The position numbers and the translations under genes were made by a program. Shown in pieces: positions 46,054 to 54,846 of a stretch of DNA of 64,000 bases. Source of the DNA: Catelliglobosispora koreensis DSM 44566 (GTDB lineage Bacteria; Actinomycetota; Actinomycetes; Mycobacteriales; Micromonosporaceae); NCBI RefSeq assembly GCF_000379685.1, contig NZ_KB903283.1, positions 274,820-338,819 on the forward strand, read 5' to 3'. The notes under the pieces were generated by a model. The model saw nothing but the letters and a program-made list of their open reading frames with translations. It was not told the DNA's origin and made no database searches. Numbering within the stretch: position 1 is the stretch's first letter; each line of letters begins with the position of its first letter.

Positions 46054-46739
46054 ACGCTGCCGACGAAGTCGCTGAGCCGTTTGCGTAACGCGTCGCCGTT
46101 GGCGCCCGCGAGCATCTGCACGCCGTGTGCGGTGTCGGGATAGGACTGCCACTGCTTGGGCTCGGCCGCCGCGTCGAATAGACGGCGTGTTGACGCGAGC
46201 GGAACCGTCGGGTCGCTCTCGCCGGTGACAAAGAGCTTGGGGCAGCTGACAGCCAGCTCTTGCGTGGTCACCGCGTACTCAAATGGGGGAATGTCCCAAG
46301 GCGAGGCGATGACCACGATGGCATTGGCGCCAACGGGTGCGGCCGCTTTGATGCTGGCCATGCCCCCCAGGCTCGCGCCGATCAGGACCACCTTAGTGGC
46401 GCCCTGTTTGCGGGCGTGCCCGGCGACGGCGATGAGGTCGATGATGGTGTCGGCGACGGTCTCGCGCCTGAAGTTGTCGTGCCGGAACTTGTACGTGTAG
46501 ACCGTCACGCCCTGGCCAGCGAGGACTGGCGCGAACTTCTCCCAGGACTGCGGATCGTTGTCGCCCATGTTGGACAGGATGACCGCCGTCGTTCCCGTGC
46601 CGAAGCGCTTGGCACGCAACGCCGTCTGACCGGCAAGGATGGTCTGGCCCGCGTCCACAGTGGAGGGAGCGGGAGCCGGAGCCGGGGTCGGGGAGCAGCC
46701 GGCGAGGGCAATGGCGATCACGAGCGCGAGGAGTCGCAT
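46050..46739 (-). CDS. Lipoprotein alpha/beta hydrolase
   Basis: 229 residues. The lipobox is ALAGC at the end of a short signal, so the enzyme is anchored outside the cell. The hydrolase triad is visible: nucleophile GASLGG, acid in GESDPTVP, His in DTAHGVQML. The protein resembles dienelactone-hydrolase-like or BAAT-like esterases; the substrate is unknown. It is divergent from the marR gene with one palindromic operator between them, so MarR probably controls it. Confidence 0.82.
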   Translation of the reverse strand: MRLLALVIAIALAGCSPTPAPAPAPSTVDAGQTILAGQTALRAKRFGTGTTAVILSNMGDNDPQSWEKFAPVLAGQGVTVYTYKFRHDNFRRETVADTIIDLIAVAGHARKQGATKVVLIGASLGGMASIKAAAPVGANAIVVIASPWDIPPFEYAVTTQELAVSCPKLFVTGESDPTVPLASTRRLFDAAAEPKQWQSYPDTAHGVQMLAGANGDALRKRLSDFVGSV

Positions 46740-46746
46740 GTTCTAG

Positions 46747-46770
46747 AGATACTACGAGCCCGTAGTATCT
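46747..46770. promoter_or_regulatory. MarR operator with overlapping divergent -10 boxes
   Basis: Perfect inverted repeat with arms AGATACTACG (46747-46756) and CGTAGTATCT (46761-46770) and a 4-nt spacer. Each arm contains TAGTAT as a -10 box for one direction: 6 nt before the marR ATG and 9 nt before the hydrolase ATG. One bound dimer would shut both genes. Confidence 0.85.
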
Positions 46771-46774
46771 GTCC

Positions 46775-47221
46775 ATGGCCCAGTTGTCGATCCTTTTTGA
46801 CGTTTTCGCGCTCGGGCAGCAGGTCCGGACCCTGCTGACGCAGGCGATGGCCGACGGTGACCTGCGTGCCGACGAGTACGCCGCCTACAGCGTGGTGTTC
46901 GAAGCCGAGCCGTTGACGATGACCGAGCTCGCTCGCGCGCTGGGCATGCCGCTCACGACAGCGGCGGACTATGTGCGGGCCATGCAGAGCCGTGGCCACT
47001 TGCGTAAAGAGCCGCATCCGAGTGACAGCCGGGCCCGCTTGCTGGCGTTAACCACTAGTGGACGGGCCGCGCACCGGCAAGCCGCCCTGCGGTTTGAGGA
47101 GGCGTATCAGGCCTTTGCCGCCGAGCTTCAAGCACAGGGCGTCGACGAGCACGCGGCCCGGGCCTTGCTGCAGCGGATGGCGGCCTGTGCCGGGCAGGCG
47201 GCCAGTGCCTTGCACCGATAA
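46775..47221 (+). CDS. MarR-family transcriptional regulator
   Basis: 148 residues. The winged helix shows DEYAAYSVVFEAEPLTMTEL, RALGMPLTTAADYVRAMQSR and the wing HPSDSRARLLALTTSGRA. MarR dimers respond to small phenolics or oxidants. The gene is leaderless, with TAGTAT 6 nt before its ATG inside the palindrome, so it should be autoregulated. The divergent lipoprotein hydrolase is the likely second target. Confidence 0.9.
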   Translation: MAQLSILFDVFALGQQVRTLLTQAMADGDLRADEYAAYSVVFEAEPLTMTELARALGMPLTTAADYVRAMQSRGHLRKEPHPSDSRARLLALTTSGRAAHRQAALRFEEAYQAFAAELQAQGVDEHAARALLQRMAACAGQAASALHR

Positions 47222-47224
47222 AGT
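47219..47224 (+). promoter_or_regulatory. -10 box of a leaderless gene
   Basis: TAAAGT overlaps the marR stop codon and lies 6 nt before the cupin ATG at 47231. Confidence 0.5.
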
Positions 47225-47230
47225 GTCGCC

Positions 47231-47572
47231 ATGCATATCGTCAAAGGCGCGGGCGAGTGGACGCCACCGGCTGCTGGGACAGCCAATGACTGGGTCGAGC
47301 AGCTCAAGGTGCCCGACCTATCCGTTGGGACGTATTGCATTGCCGTCGGCGGCACCGACGATCAGAGCCCGCACACCGAAGACGAGATTTACGTCGTGAC
47401 CGCCGGCCGGGCGCGCATCGTGACACCCAGCGGTGCGGCCGATGTTGGCCCGGGGGCGGTGATTTTCGTGCCCGCAGGCGAGGAGCACCGTTTCGTCGAC
47501 ATCACCGAAGATCTGGCGCTGCTAGTGGTGTTTGGGCCGGCTTACGGCTCGCGGGCAGCTTCACGCGCGTGA
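47231..47572 (+). CDS. Small cupin protein
   Basis: 113 residues, a single-domain cupin. Motif one is reduced (QSPHTEDEIYVVTAGRARIV), and motif two is GPGAVIFVPAGEEHRFVDI with a His ligand. Small cupins bind metals and act as dioxygenases, isomerases or sensors. The start fits a leaderless mRNA. The 3' end overlaps the convergent membrane-protein gene by 71 bp, an unusually long overlap. Confidence 0.82.
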   Translation: MHIVKGAGEWTPPAAGTANDWVEQLKVPDLSVGTYCIAVGGTDDQSPHTEDEIYVVTAGRARIVTPSGAADVGPGAVIFVPAGEEHRFVDITEDLALLVVFGPAYGSRAASRA

Positions 47573-48446
47573 AGGCTGCCTTCGGCCATAGCAACACCAC
47601 CGCGCCCGGTAGACTCGCGGTCAGTACCAAAATGCCATAGGCCGTCGCACTGGAAACACCTTGTGCCGCAGGCAGTCCGGCGGCGGCGAACGCCCACGCG
47701 GCAACGCCTTCGCGCGGGCCGAAGCCACCAACGTTGGCGGGCACGAGCATCGCCATGAGGGCCAGCAACAGCAGCGGCACGAGGTGCGTTAAGGGGGCGG
47801 TGACGCCTACGGAACGGGCTGCGATGACGAAAGTCGCCAAGTGCCCGCAAGCCACCACGACCGAAGCGAGGAGCACCGCACCCCAGTGCTGACGCGACAG
47901 CAAACCGTCGCGAATGTCAGCACTGGCACCGCGCAGGCGTTTGGACAGTGTCTTGACGGCAAGCAGCGCAACGATTCCGGCGCCCGCGGCGATCGCGATG
48001 ACGGTTGGCATATGCGACCGCACCGGCGACGGAAAAGTGCACAGGATCGCCAGCGCCAGCACGACCTGCACCACCTGTCCCGCCATCCGTTCCCACACCA
48101 CGGCCCGGATGCCGCGGCGAATGCTTCCCGCCTCACGGCCATGCCCGACCGCGCGGTGCACATCGCCTAGGACTCCGCCGGGAAGCGTCGCGTTGAGGAA
48201 AGTGGCGCGATAGCAACGGGCAACGGCGGTCTTCAGCGGCAGCGGAACGCCAAGGCCCGCCGCGAAAGTGGTCCAGCGCCAAGCGCCGAGGGTGGTGGTG
48301 AGAGCACCGATGGCCATCGCGGCGGCAACGGAACCGATGTCGAGAAGCCGCAGTCCATCAAGGAAAGGGCCAGCGCCGAGCCGCCACATCACCAGCCCGA
48401 CAATCGCCACGCCACCAACCATGGGCAGCCAGGACCGGGTTCTCAT
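47502..48446 (-). CDS. Flippase-like membrane protein (LPG synthase TM-region family)
   Basis: 314 residues with about eight membrane helices. The family signature is seen in WTTFAAGLGVPLPLKTAVAR, CYRATFLNATLPGGVLGDV and LLLLALMAMLVPANVGGFGP. The C-terminal catalytic domain of MprF is absent, so this is the flippase-like half only. In other systems such proteins help move lipids or lipid-linked sugars across the membrane. It overlaps the glycosyltransferase gene by 4 bp (ATGA) and ends the operon. Confidence 0.87.
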   Translation of the reverse strand: MRTRSWLPMVGGVAIVGLVMWRLGAGPFLDGLRLLDIGSVAAAMAIGALTTTLGAWRWTTFAAGLGVPLPLKTAVARCYRATFLNATLPGGVLGDVHRAVGHGREAGSIRRGIRAVVWERMAGQVVQVVLALAILCTFPSPVRSHMPTVIAIAAGAGIVALLAVKTLSKRLRGASADIRDGLLSRQHWGAVLLASVVVACGHLATFVIAARSVGVTAPLTHLVPLLLLALMAMLVPANVGGFGPREGVAAWAFAAAGLPAAQGVSSATAYGILVLTASLPGAVVLLWPKAAFTRVKLPASRKPAQTPLAAPDLR

Positions 48447-49465
48447 GCCGCACGCATCCCCTCTAAGACCTTGGCCACACGCGCGACAGTGTCGTCCCAG
48501 CGTGTCAACGACTGCCGTCGCGATCGCGCGGCGGCGCGCAGCCGCTCTCGCAAGTCCGCATCCGTTAGCCAGTCCCGTAAAGCCGCGGCGAGCGCGGCCG
48601 GATCGCCCGGTTCAGTGAGGAGCCCAGGGCGGTTGCCGTCTGGTGCGAAACCCATCGCTTCCGGAATGCCCTTGGCATCGCTTGCTAGCACAGGGATTCC
48701 ATGGGCGAGCGCTTCGGTCACCACCATGCCATAGGTTTCGCCACGTGACGCGAGCACGAGCAGATCGGCCCGCGCGTAGGCGGCGTTAAGTGCTTGCCGC
48801 GTCAAGGGTCCGGTCAGGTGCACGTTGGCGGGCAAGGTGCGGGTTAGCTCGCGCACCAGCTCCGGTTCCCGCGTGAGCCCGCCGACCCAGACACAATTCC
48901 AGGACAGATCAGCGATCATGTTCAGTGCCGAAGCCAGCACGTCGTGTCCTTTGTGAACGGTAACGGGGCCAACGCACAGCAGCTCTTGGCCGGAAGGCGA
49001 ACCGGGTGCTAGCGGCATGCTGTCCACACCGGGAGCGGCGACGTGGATGCGTTCAGGGGACAGGGAATACAGGTCCAGGAGCCGGCCGTGGGTCCATTCG
49101 CTTGTGGTGACAACACCATGCGCGGCGGCAAGTGCCTCACCTTCGCGATCGTTCTCCAACGGCAGGTGGACGAGGATTGCGAGGCGAAGCCGGGTCGCCT
49201 GGGGGACAAGAACTTCCGGCACACAAGACGCGATCAGACCATCAATCAAAACAAGAGCATTTTCAGGACATTCAGCGAGTACTCCCCGGAGCCCGCCCGT
49301 GTCCACGGAAGTTGGCCTGGGCCACGAGCCGGGCACAGCGTGCTCCAGCACAGACCATCCCAGCGCCCGCAGCCCGTCACAGACCCGCCGGTCGTAAGTG
49401 TTGCCCCCGCTCGGATGAGCGGGATCGTCGATATCACCGGGCAGGACGACGTGGACGAGGATCAT
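48443..49465 (-). CDS. GT4-family glycosyltransferase
   Basis: About 340 residues. A GT-B fold: N-terminal HVVLPGDIDDPAHPSGGNTY, a hinge region LLCVGPVTVHKGHDVL, and the nucleotide-sugar site ADLLVLASRGETYGMVVTEA with the E-x7-E-type motif. The ATG at 49465 follows GGAGGGAG. It transfers a sugar from NDP-sugar to an unknown acceptor, perhaps the product of the neighbouring CDP-alcohol phosphotransferase. A GCTCG-CAC-CGAGC-like hairpin lies in the 67-bp gap from the PTPS gene. Confidence 0.9.
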   Translation of the reverse strand: MILVHVVLPGDIDDPAHPSGGNTYDRRVCDGLRALGWSVLEHAVPGSWPRPTSVDTGGLRGVLAECPENALVLIDGLIASCVPEVLVPQATRLRLAILVHLPLENDREGEALAAAHGVVTTSEWTHGRLLDLYSLSPERIHVAAPGVDSMPLAPGSPSGQELLCVGPVTVHKGHDVLASALNMIADLSWNCVWVGGLTREPELVRELTRTLPANVHLTGPLTRQALNAAYARADLLVLASRGETYGMVVTEALAHGIPVLASDAKGIPEAMGFAPDGNRPGLLTEPGDPAALAAALRDWLTDADLRERLRAAARSRRQSLTRWDDTVARVAKVLEGMRAA

Positions 49466-49532
49466 GCCGTCTCCCTCCGGTCGCCGCCCTGAGTTTGAAC
49501 TGCTGTTCCGGTCCGCTCGTGCGAGCACCCGC

Positions 49533-49931
49533 TCACAACGCCCGCTCGTAGCTGGCCCAGGCGATGTGCGACTCGTGCAGCGTGACCAAAATGCCGGTGA
49601 CACCACGGGCGTCCTCGCCGAGCGCGCCGCTGGAGATGCGGTCAGCGAGACGGTCCGCGATGGTCTGGGCGAGCAGTTCCGTGGACGTATTGATCCCGGC
49701 GAAGTCTGGCTCGTCGTCGAGATTGCGGTAGTTCAGCTGGGCGAGAACGGCGTTGAGTTCCTGTGCCGCGAGTCCAATGTCGAGCACGATGTTGCCTTCG
49801 CCCAGGCTGGCTCGCCGGAACGTCGCGTCAACGACAAACGTCGCGCCGTGCAGCCGTTGCGCTGGGCCGAAAAGCTCGCCCTGGAAACTGTGAGCGATCA
49901 TGATGTGATCGCGGACGGTCACGCTGAACAA
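49533..49931 (-). CDS. Divergent 6-pyruvoyl-tetrahydropterin-synthase (PTPS/QueD) homologue
   Basis: 132 residues with the T-fold. It starts [20 protein letters not shown] and has [13 protein letters not shown] where the usual HGH zinc motif should be, so the second His is Ala. The usual catalytic Cys is also not visible. The segment [27 protein letters not shown] and the terminal [11 protein letters not shown] keep the family pattern. It may bind a pterin or purine without normal PTPS chemistry. TTG start at 49931, 4 bp after the dehydrogenase stop. Confidence 0.85.
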   Translation of the reverse strand: MFSVTVRDHIMIAHSFQGELFGPAQRLHGATFVVDATFRRASLGEGNIVLDIGLAAQELNAVLAQLNYRNLDDEPDFAGINTSTELLAQTIADRLADRISSGALGEDARGVTGILVTLHESHIAWASYERAL

Positions 49932-49935
49932 GTGG

Positions 49936-50892
49936 TCACTCTCCGTCGTAGCTGATGAGGTGGCACAGAACCGGTGGGTTCGCCATGAGCGTGGGCAGTT
50001 CGGTGAACGGCGATTTTCCAGTGATCAATACGTCGAACACCGGATCGCTGAGCAGGTCTAGCGCCAAGGCCATTCTGTCGGCGAAGGTCCGGCGCGCCCG
50101 CGAGATCGTGCCCACTTGACTGCCGCGGATGGTCAGCCGCCGGGAGTGGAAAGAGCCGCCGAGAGCCAGGCTGACCTGCCCGTCGCCGTACCAGCTCAGC
50201 TCGATGACGGTCCCTTCTGGAGCGAGCAGCTCCAGCGAACGCTGCAGCCCAGCCGCCGTGGCACTGGTGTGGAACACGAGATCACGTTCGCCTGCGGCGT
50301 GCTCGGGCAGGACGAACTCGGCACCGAGCGTCTCCACGACCGTGGCCCGGTCTGGATCGATGTCGCTGACCTGCACGTGAACACCGGGAAACCTGGTCAG
50401 CAGCGCGGCCACGCTACAGCCGACCATGCCCGCGCCAACGACGGTGACGCGGTCGCCCGCCAGCGGAGCCGCGTCCCACAGCGCGTTCACGGCCGTCTCG
50501 ACCGTCCCGGCGAGGACAGCTCGCCTGAGCGGAACCCCCTCCGGGATCACCGTCACCGCGCTCGCGGGCACGACGTAGGCGCTCTGGTGTGGATAGAGGC
50601 AAAAGACGTTACGCCCCAGCAGGTTCGCCGGACCCTGCGCTACCACGCCCACGCTCAGGTAGCCGTATTTCAGCGGTCCGGGAAAGTCGCCTTCCTGAAA
50701 CGGGGCTCGCATCACCTCGTACTGGCTGGGCGGCACCTGACCACGAAAGACGAGACTCTCGGTGCCCCTGCTGATCGCCGAGTAGAGCGTGCGGACGAGC
50801 ACCTCACCTGGCCCTGGCTCGGGCAGCCGCACCGGCCGGATCACGCCCACACCAGGCGAATCCAGCCAGAACGCCTGAGCGTAGCCTGTCAT
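49936..50892 (-). CDS. Medium-chain dehydrogenase (BchC/zinc-binding ADH-like)
   Basis: 318 residues. The segment [19 protein letters not shown] is typical of the BchC-like branch of the MDR superfamily. The Rossmann motif is [17 protein letters not shown]. Classical catalytic-zinc GHE text is replaced by KYGYLSVG, so zinc use is doubtful. It should oxidise or reduce an alcohol/carbonyl with NAD(P). It is the first gene of a four-gene minus-strand operon with the PTPS-like, GT4 and flippase-like genes, and is divergent from the CDP-alcohol phosphotransferase gene. Confidence 0.87.
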   Translation of the reverse strand: MTGYAQAFWLDSPGVGVIRPVRLPEPGPGEVLVRTLYSAISRGTESLVFRGQVPPSQYEVMRAPFQEGDFPGPLKYGYLSVGVVAQGPANLLGRNVFCLYPHQSAYVVPASAVTVIPEGVPLRRAVLAGTVETAVNALWDAAPLAGDRVTVVGAGMVGCSVAALLTRFPGVHVQVSDIDPDRATVVETLGAEFVLPEHAAGERDLVFHTSATAAGLQRSLELLAPEGTVIELSWYGDGQVSLALGGSFHSRRLTIRGSQVGTISRARRTFADRMALALDLLSDPVFDVLITGKSPFTELPTLMANPPVLCHLISYDGE

Positions 50893-50990
50893 CGAGCAAC
50901 CACCTCCAGATCGTCACGACGCGGCTGAACCGGATAGCCATCCGGATCGTGTCCACAGTCGAGCGTCGTACACCTACCCACGGAGCAACT

Positions 50991-51728
50991 ATGCCGACGG
51001 TTCGAACCGGCCCGTTAACCGGGCTGGCCGGGCAGCTTGTCCTGCTAGCGGCGCTGGCCCTCACCACGGGCCTGGGAGTCGCGGGATGGATAGCTGGAAC
51101 CGTCTACGGCACCGTCGTTTGTGGCGTGCTGAGCTGGGGGTTGCACAGCTTGGGCGCGAGATCGCTGGGTCCAGCCGATCGGGTGACCCTGGTGCGGGCG
51201 GGCCTGGCCGGGGGAGTGACCGCCCTGACCGTGGACTCCTTCACGCGTCCCGTCCCGGTCGCGGTGATGATCGGGCTCGCGACCGTGGCGCTGATACTCG
51301 ACGCGGTTGATGGTTACGTAGCCCGCCAGACGGGTACGGCCAGTGCGTTTGGCGCACGGTTCGATATGGAGGTGGACGCGTTCCTCATTCTCGTGCTCAG
51401 CGTCTATGTGGCTCAGGGCTTAGGTGCCTGGGTGCTGCTGATCGGCGTGATGCGCTACGCGTACTGGCTGGCCACCTGGCTCGCGGGCTGGTTACGTGGG
51501 CCGTTGCCGCCGCGCTACTGGCGCAAAGTAGTCGCGGCGATCCAGGGGATCGTGCTCGGCGTGGCGGCCGCCGGTGTCCTGCCGCGTCCCATGACGATAG
51601 CCGCGGTGATGGCGGCCCTCGCTCTCCTCGTCGAGTCATTCGGGCGGGACGTGTGGTGGCGCTGGCAGGATCGTCCTGCCCTGGCGGTGCACGCCCACGC
51701 TTGGGAGAGGCAGCATGAGTCAGTTTGA
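50991..51728 (+). CDS. CDP-alcohol phosphatidyltransferase-family membrane enzyme
   Basis: About 245 residues with six helices. The family signature D-x2-DG-x2-AR-x8-G-x3-D-x3-D is complete: DAVDGYVARQTG, then FGARFDMEVDAF. Such enzymes join a CDP-activated alcohol to a second alcohol at the membrane. The ATG at 50991 follows ACGGAG; a GTG at 50949 is possible. It overlaps the HAD gene by 14 bp. Substrates are unknown; the cluster suggests a phospholipid or phosphoglycan precursor. Confidence 0.9.
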   Translation: MPTVRTGPLTGLAGQLVLLAALALTTGLGVAGWIAGTVYGTVVCGVLSWGLHSLGARSLGPADRVTLVRAGLAGGVTALTVDSFTRPVPVAVMIGLATVALILDAVDGYVARQTGTASAFGARFDMEVDAFLILVLSVYVAQGLGAWVLLIGVMRYAYWLATWLAGWLRGPLPPRYWRKVVAAIQGIVLGVAAAGVLPRPMTIAAVMAALALLVESFGRDVWWRWQDRPALAVHAHAWERQHESV

Positions 51729-52386
51729 GGCGGTACTTTTCGACGCGGGCGATACGCTCATCCGGCTGTCGGGAAGTGGCGAGACACTGTTGCACCAGGC
51801 CGCGGCCAATCTTGGGGTTAGCGCACTGGACGCTGAGGAAACCGGGGCGGTTTGGCAGCGGGTGCTCGCCCGCAGCAGCACGGCCGAAGAACTCGCTAAG
51901 GGCCGCGATCTGTCCAGTGTGAAGCATCGAGAGATCTGGACGTCTCTGTACACCTATGCCGGGTGCGAGGACCTGGCCGGTGGGCTCAGTGACGAGCTGT
52001 ATCAGCTCACGATCAGTGCCAGCTCGTGGGAAGCGTTCCCGGACACGTTGCCGACGCTGCGGGCCGTGCACGCGCTGGGTTTGCCGATCGGCGTCGTCAG
52101 CGACACGGGATTCGACCTGCGGCCCATTTTTGATTCGCTTGGCATGGCGGGCTTACTGAGTACCCTCGTGATGTCCTTTGAATCTGGGGTTTGCAAGCCG
52201 GCGCCCAAAGCGTTTCTCCTTGCGTGCCAGCAGATGGGCGTCCGTCCAGAAAGGACACTGATGGTCGGTGACAATCCGCTGACCGACTCAGGCGCGGTGG
52301 CCGCGGGAATGCACGTGCTGCTGCTGCCACCAGCTCCCAAAGACGGCCCGCGCGGCCTCGGTCACGTGCTCTCCCTCGTCAGCTGA
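51715..52386 (+). CDS. HAD-family phosphatase
   Basis: 223 residues. Motif I is LFDAGDTL (first Asp nucleophile), motif II is VVSDTG, motif III Lys is in CKPAPKAF, and motif IV is MVGDNPLTDS. The cap is helical (subfamily I). It probably removes phosphate from a small phosphorylated intermediate made in this cluster. GAGAGGCAG precedes the ATG, which overlaps the previous gene. It is convergent with the sulfatase-like gene. Confidence 0.88.
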   Translation: MSQFEAVLFDAGDTLIRLSGSGETLLHQAAANLGVSALDAEETGAVWQRVLARSSTAEELAKGRDLSSVKHREIWTSLYTYAGCEDLAGGLSDELYQLTISASSWEAFPDTLPTLRAVHALGLPIGVVSDTGFDLRPIFDSLGMAGLLSTLVMSFESGVCKPAPKAFLLACQQMGVRPERTLMVGDNPLTDSGAVAAGMHVLLLPPAPKDGPRGLGHVLSLVS

Positions 52387-52391
52387 ACGTG

Positions 52392-53990
52392 TCAACTGAA
52401 CGCGGCCAAAAACCGGTCCCGGAACGCGTTCATCGGCCACACCGGAGCTTGGGCGCCAGGTTTCATGCCCTCCTGCCATCCCCACGCGGAAATCCGGTCC
52501 AGTACGGCCTGATCACGGGCCATGATCGTGATCGGAACGTCGCGCACCGCGCCCTCGCCCGTCACGACCGGGGCCGGCTGATGATCGCCGAGGAACACCA
52601 GCACGAGGTCGTCATCACCGTATTTCTCCACATAGGAGAGCAGGCTGGCCACTGAATACGCCACCGCCTGCACGTAGGCCTGGCGAATGCGGTTGCGCTC
52701 GCTCCACACCGCGGTCGCCTGATCGGCTTTCTCGGCGATGCTCGTGAACACCGATCCGTCGCCCAGCTCGTCCCAGCCGACCGAGCGCGGCAGCGGCGCC
52801 CACGGCCCATGGCTTGACATGAGCGCGATTTCGGCCATGAGCGGCCCACGATCGGCGGCTGTCCGTTCCAGACGGTGAAACGAAGACAACGTGAATTGGT
52901 CGGGCACCGAGTCAAACGTGAAGCGCGGCCCGCGATAGCCGAGATCCTGCGTCAGATAAAGCTTGTCCAAGCCGTAAAAGGATTCTCCTTCGGGCCAGGG
53001 CTGGCTCACGGCTGACATCACGCACGCGGTGCGCCAGCCCGCCCGGCGGAAGGCCTTGTTGAGCGTCAAGCGGTCGCTCGCGAGCAGACTCGTGTAGCGC
53101 TGCTGGTTGTCGATCCACACACCCGAAAGGAAGGTGGAGTGCGCGAGCCAGCTGCCGCCCCCGGCGGTCGGCGAGGTGAGAAACGCGCTGCGGAAAGAGA
53201 ATCCAGCTTTCGTCAACTGAACGCTTCCGGCATCGAGCACAGCGTCCATCGAGGGAGCGAGTTCCGGATCGTCCAACGCGACTCGGCCGTAGCTTTCGAT
53301 GAACGCGAGGATGAAATCCTTACCGCGCAAGCCATTGAGCAATCCGGACCCGGGCGTGTTGCGGAACGCGTCAGCCGCGTTCTCCGCCCGGAAATCGCCT
53401 TTGTCGAGCACGCCGTCATAGACCTGACGCGCTTTGTTGTACGTATGCGAAGCGGTCGTGCTGACCGTCAGCGGTGCCCCTAACACGAGCTGCAGGCCAA
53501 GGATCGCGCACACGGCCGAGGCGAGCACACGTGAGGTGATCCTGCGCTCGGTGAGCCGGGCCAGCCGCCGCATCGCCCACGCCAGGAGCAGGGTGAAGCC
53601 GGCGAGCGCGACGATGATGCCCGCGAACACGCCCAGTGCCGCGGTGCGGCCGATCGAGCGCCGTAGAGACTCGGCGGCGTCGCTGAGCAACGGCCAGTCG
53701 GTGGCCGGATCGAAAGCGCGGTCGAGCGTCTCGTAGAAACCCATGTCGATGAGCTTGAGGATGGTCAGAAAGCTGAGCAGCGTTCCGGTTACGGCCGCTG
53801 CGGCCGGTCGCGCTCTGACCGGCAAAGCCAGGAAGAAACCGGCGATCAGGAAGCCTTCCAGCGGCAGGCGCACGAAAGCCAAAGGCGTCAACGCGCTGAG
53901 TTTGTTAGGAACGTTCAGCACGGCGAAAACCAGCACGGCGGCGACCGCGGTGAGCAGGTGATGCCAGCGGAAACGCTTGAAGGACAACAA
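52392..53990 (-). CDS. Membrane sulfatase-like/LTA-synthase-like phosphotransferase
   Basis: 532 residues. Four to five N-terminal helices (LLTAVAAVLVFAVLNV, FLIAGFFLALPV, LGVFAGIIVALAGFTLLLAW) precede an extracellular alkaline-phosphatase-superfamily domain. Metal-site text is FILAFIESYGRVA and VLVFLGDHQPAPVV; the nucleophile is likely in SPTAGGGSWLAHSTFLSG. Such enzymes move phosphoglycerol, phosphoethanolamine or sulfate groups onto or off surface polymers. The start appears to be the TTG at 53990. It links this cluster to cell-surface phosphopolymer work. Confidence 0.82.
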   Translation of the reverse strand: MLSFKRFRWHHLLTAVAAVLVFAVLNVPNKLSALTPLAFVRLPLEGFLIAGFFLALPVRARPAAAAVTGTLLSFLTILKLIDMGFYETLDRAFDPATDWPLLSDAAESLRRSIGRTAALGVFAGIIVALAGFTLLLAWAMRRLARLTERRITSRVLASAVCAILGLQLVLGAPLTVSTTASHTYNKARQVYDGVLDKGDFRAENAADAFRNTPGSGLLNGLRGKDFILAFIESYGRVALDDPELAPSMDAVLDAGSVQLTKAGFSFRSAFLTSPTAGGGSWLAHSTFLSGVWIDNQQRYTSLLASDRLTLNKAFRRAGWRTACVMSAVSQPWPEGESFYGLDKLYLTQDLGYRGPRFTFDSVPDQFTLSSFHRLERTAADRGPLMAEIALMSSHGPWAPLPRSVGWDELGDGSVFTSIAEKADQATAVWSERNRIRQAYVQAVAYSVASLLSYVEKYGDDDLVLVFLGDHQPAPVVTGEGAVRDVPITIMARDQAVLDRISAWGWQEGMKPGAQAPVWPMNAFRDRFLAAFS

Positions 53991-54065
53991 ACCCCATGCC
54001 TTTCCGTGAGCCGGTCCCTGCTCCTGACACGCAGCCGTAGCGGCGCTGGTTCAGCATGTCATGTA

Positions 54066-54071
54066 TATCCT
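54066..54071 (+). promoter_or_regulatory. -10 box of a leaderless gene
   Basis: TATCCT, 7 nt before the ATG at 54079. Confidence 0.5.
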
Positions 54072-54078
54072 GGCGGGC

Positions 54079-54846
54079 ATGGAACCTCCGTCGGCCCTCC
54101 TCACGCGAGCCTGGGGCATCACGCGGTCCCTCGCCATGTATCACGGCATTCCGGGCCGTCAGCGGCGGATGGAACGGTTCTACAGGCAATTCCTCGGCCC
54201 CGGTGACGTGGGGTTTGACATCGGCGCGCATGTCGGCAGCCGCGTGCGGGCCTGGCGGCGTCTAGGCGTCCGCGTGATCGCCGTTGAGCCACAGCCTGAC
54301 TGCTTGCGCGTGCTGCGGCTACTGTTCGGCCGCGACCGCAATGTCGAGATCCTGCCGGTCGCGATCGGAGCCGAGCCCGGCCGGGCGAAGATGGCGCTGT
54401 CCACGGCCACGCCCACGGTGTCATCGCTGTCGACGGAGTGGGTCGAGTCGATGACCGCGCAGGACAGCTTCGCCAAGGTGCGCTGGGACCGCTCCGTGGA
54501 CGTCGATGTGGTCACTTTGGACGGACTGATCGAAGCCCACGGCATGCCCGCGTTCTGCAAGATTGACGTCGAGGGGTTCGAAGCCGAAGTGCTGCAAGGG
54601 TTAAGCGAACCGGTGCCGGCGCTGTCGTTTGAATACCTGCCGATGGCGCACGACGCGGCGCTGACCGTGCTCGGCATCGTCGAACAGCTCGGCACGTATC
54701 GCTACAACTACGCGCCGGTCGAGACTATGCGCTTCGCCAGCGAGGAATGGCTCAGCGCGGCCGGCCTGATCCAGCACTTGGACAAGATCCGGCCGCTCGG
54801 GCGATCCGGAGACGTCTACGCGCGCTTGAACTCCAGGAACCGGTAG
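54079..54846 (+). CDS. FkbM-family methyltransferase
   Basis: About 255 residues. The FkbM pattern is clear: GDVGFDIGAHVGSRVRAWRR, VIAVEPQPDC, then FCKIDVEGFEAEVLQGL. Members O-methylate sugars and polyketides. I chose the ATG at 54079 because TATCCT lies 7 nt upstream; an ATG at 54061 is possible. The 3' end overlaps the convergent methyltransferase gene by 31 bp. A sugar added by the cluster's GT4 enzyme could be its substrate (inference). Confidence 0.88.
   Translation: MEPPSALLTRAWGITRSLAMYHGIPGRQRRMERFYRQFLGPGDVGFDIGAHVGSRVRAWRRLGVRVIAVEPQPDCLRVLRLLFGRDRNVEILPVAIGAEPGRAKMALSTATPTVSSLSTEWVESMTAQDSFAKVRWDRSVDVDVVTLDGLIEAHGMPAFCKIDVEGFEAEVLQGLSEPVPALSFEYLPMAHDAALTVLGIVEQLGTYRYNYAPVETMRFASEEWLSAAGLIQHLDKIRPLGRSGDVYARLNSRNR

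Noticed and set aside
50116-50928. 270-codon plus-strand frame
   Set aside because: Antisense to the BchC-like dehydrogenase, which has a clear Rossmann motif.
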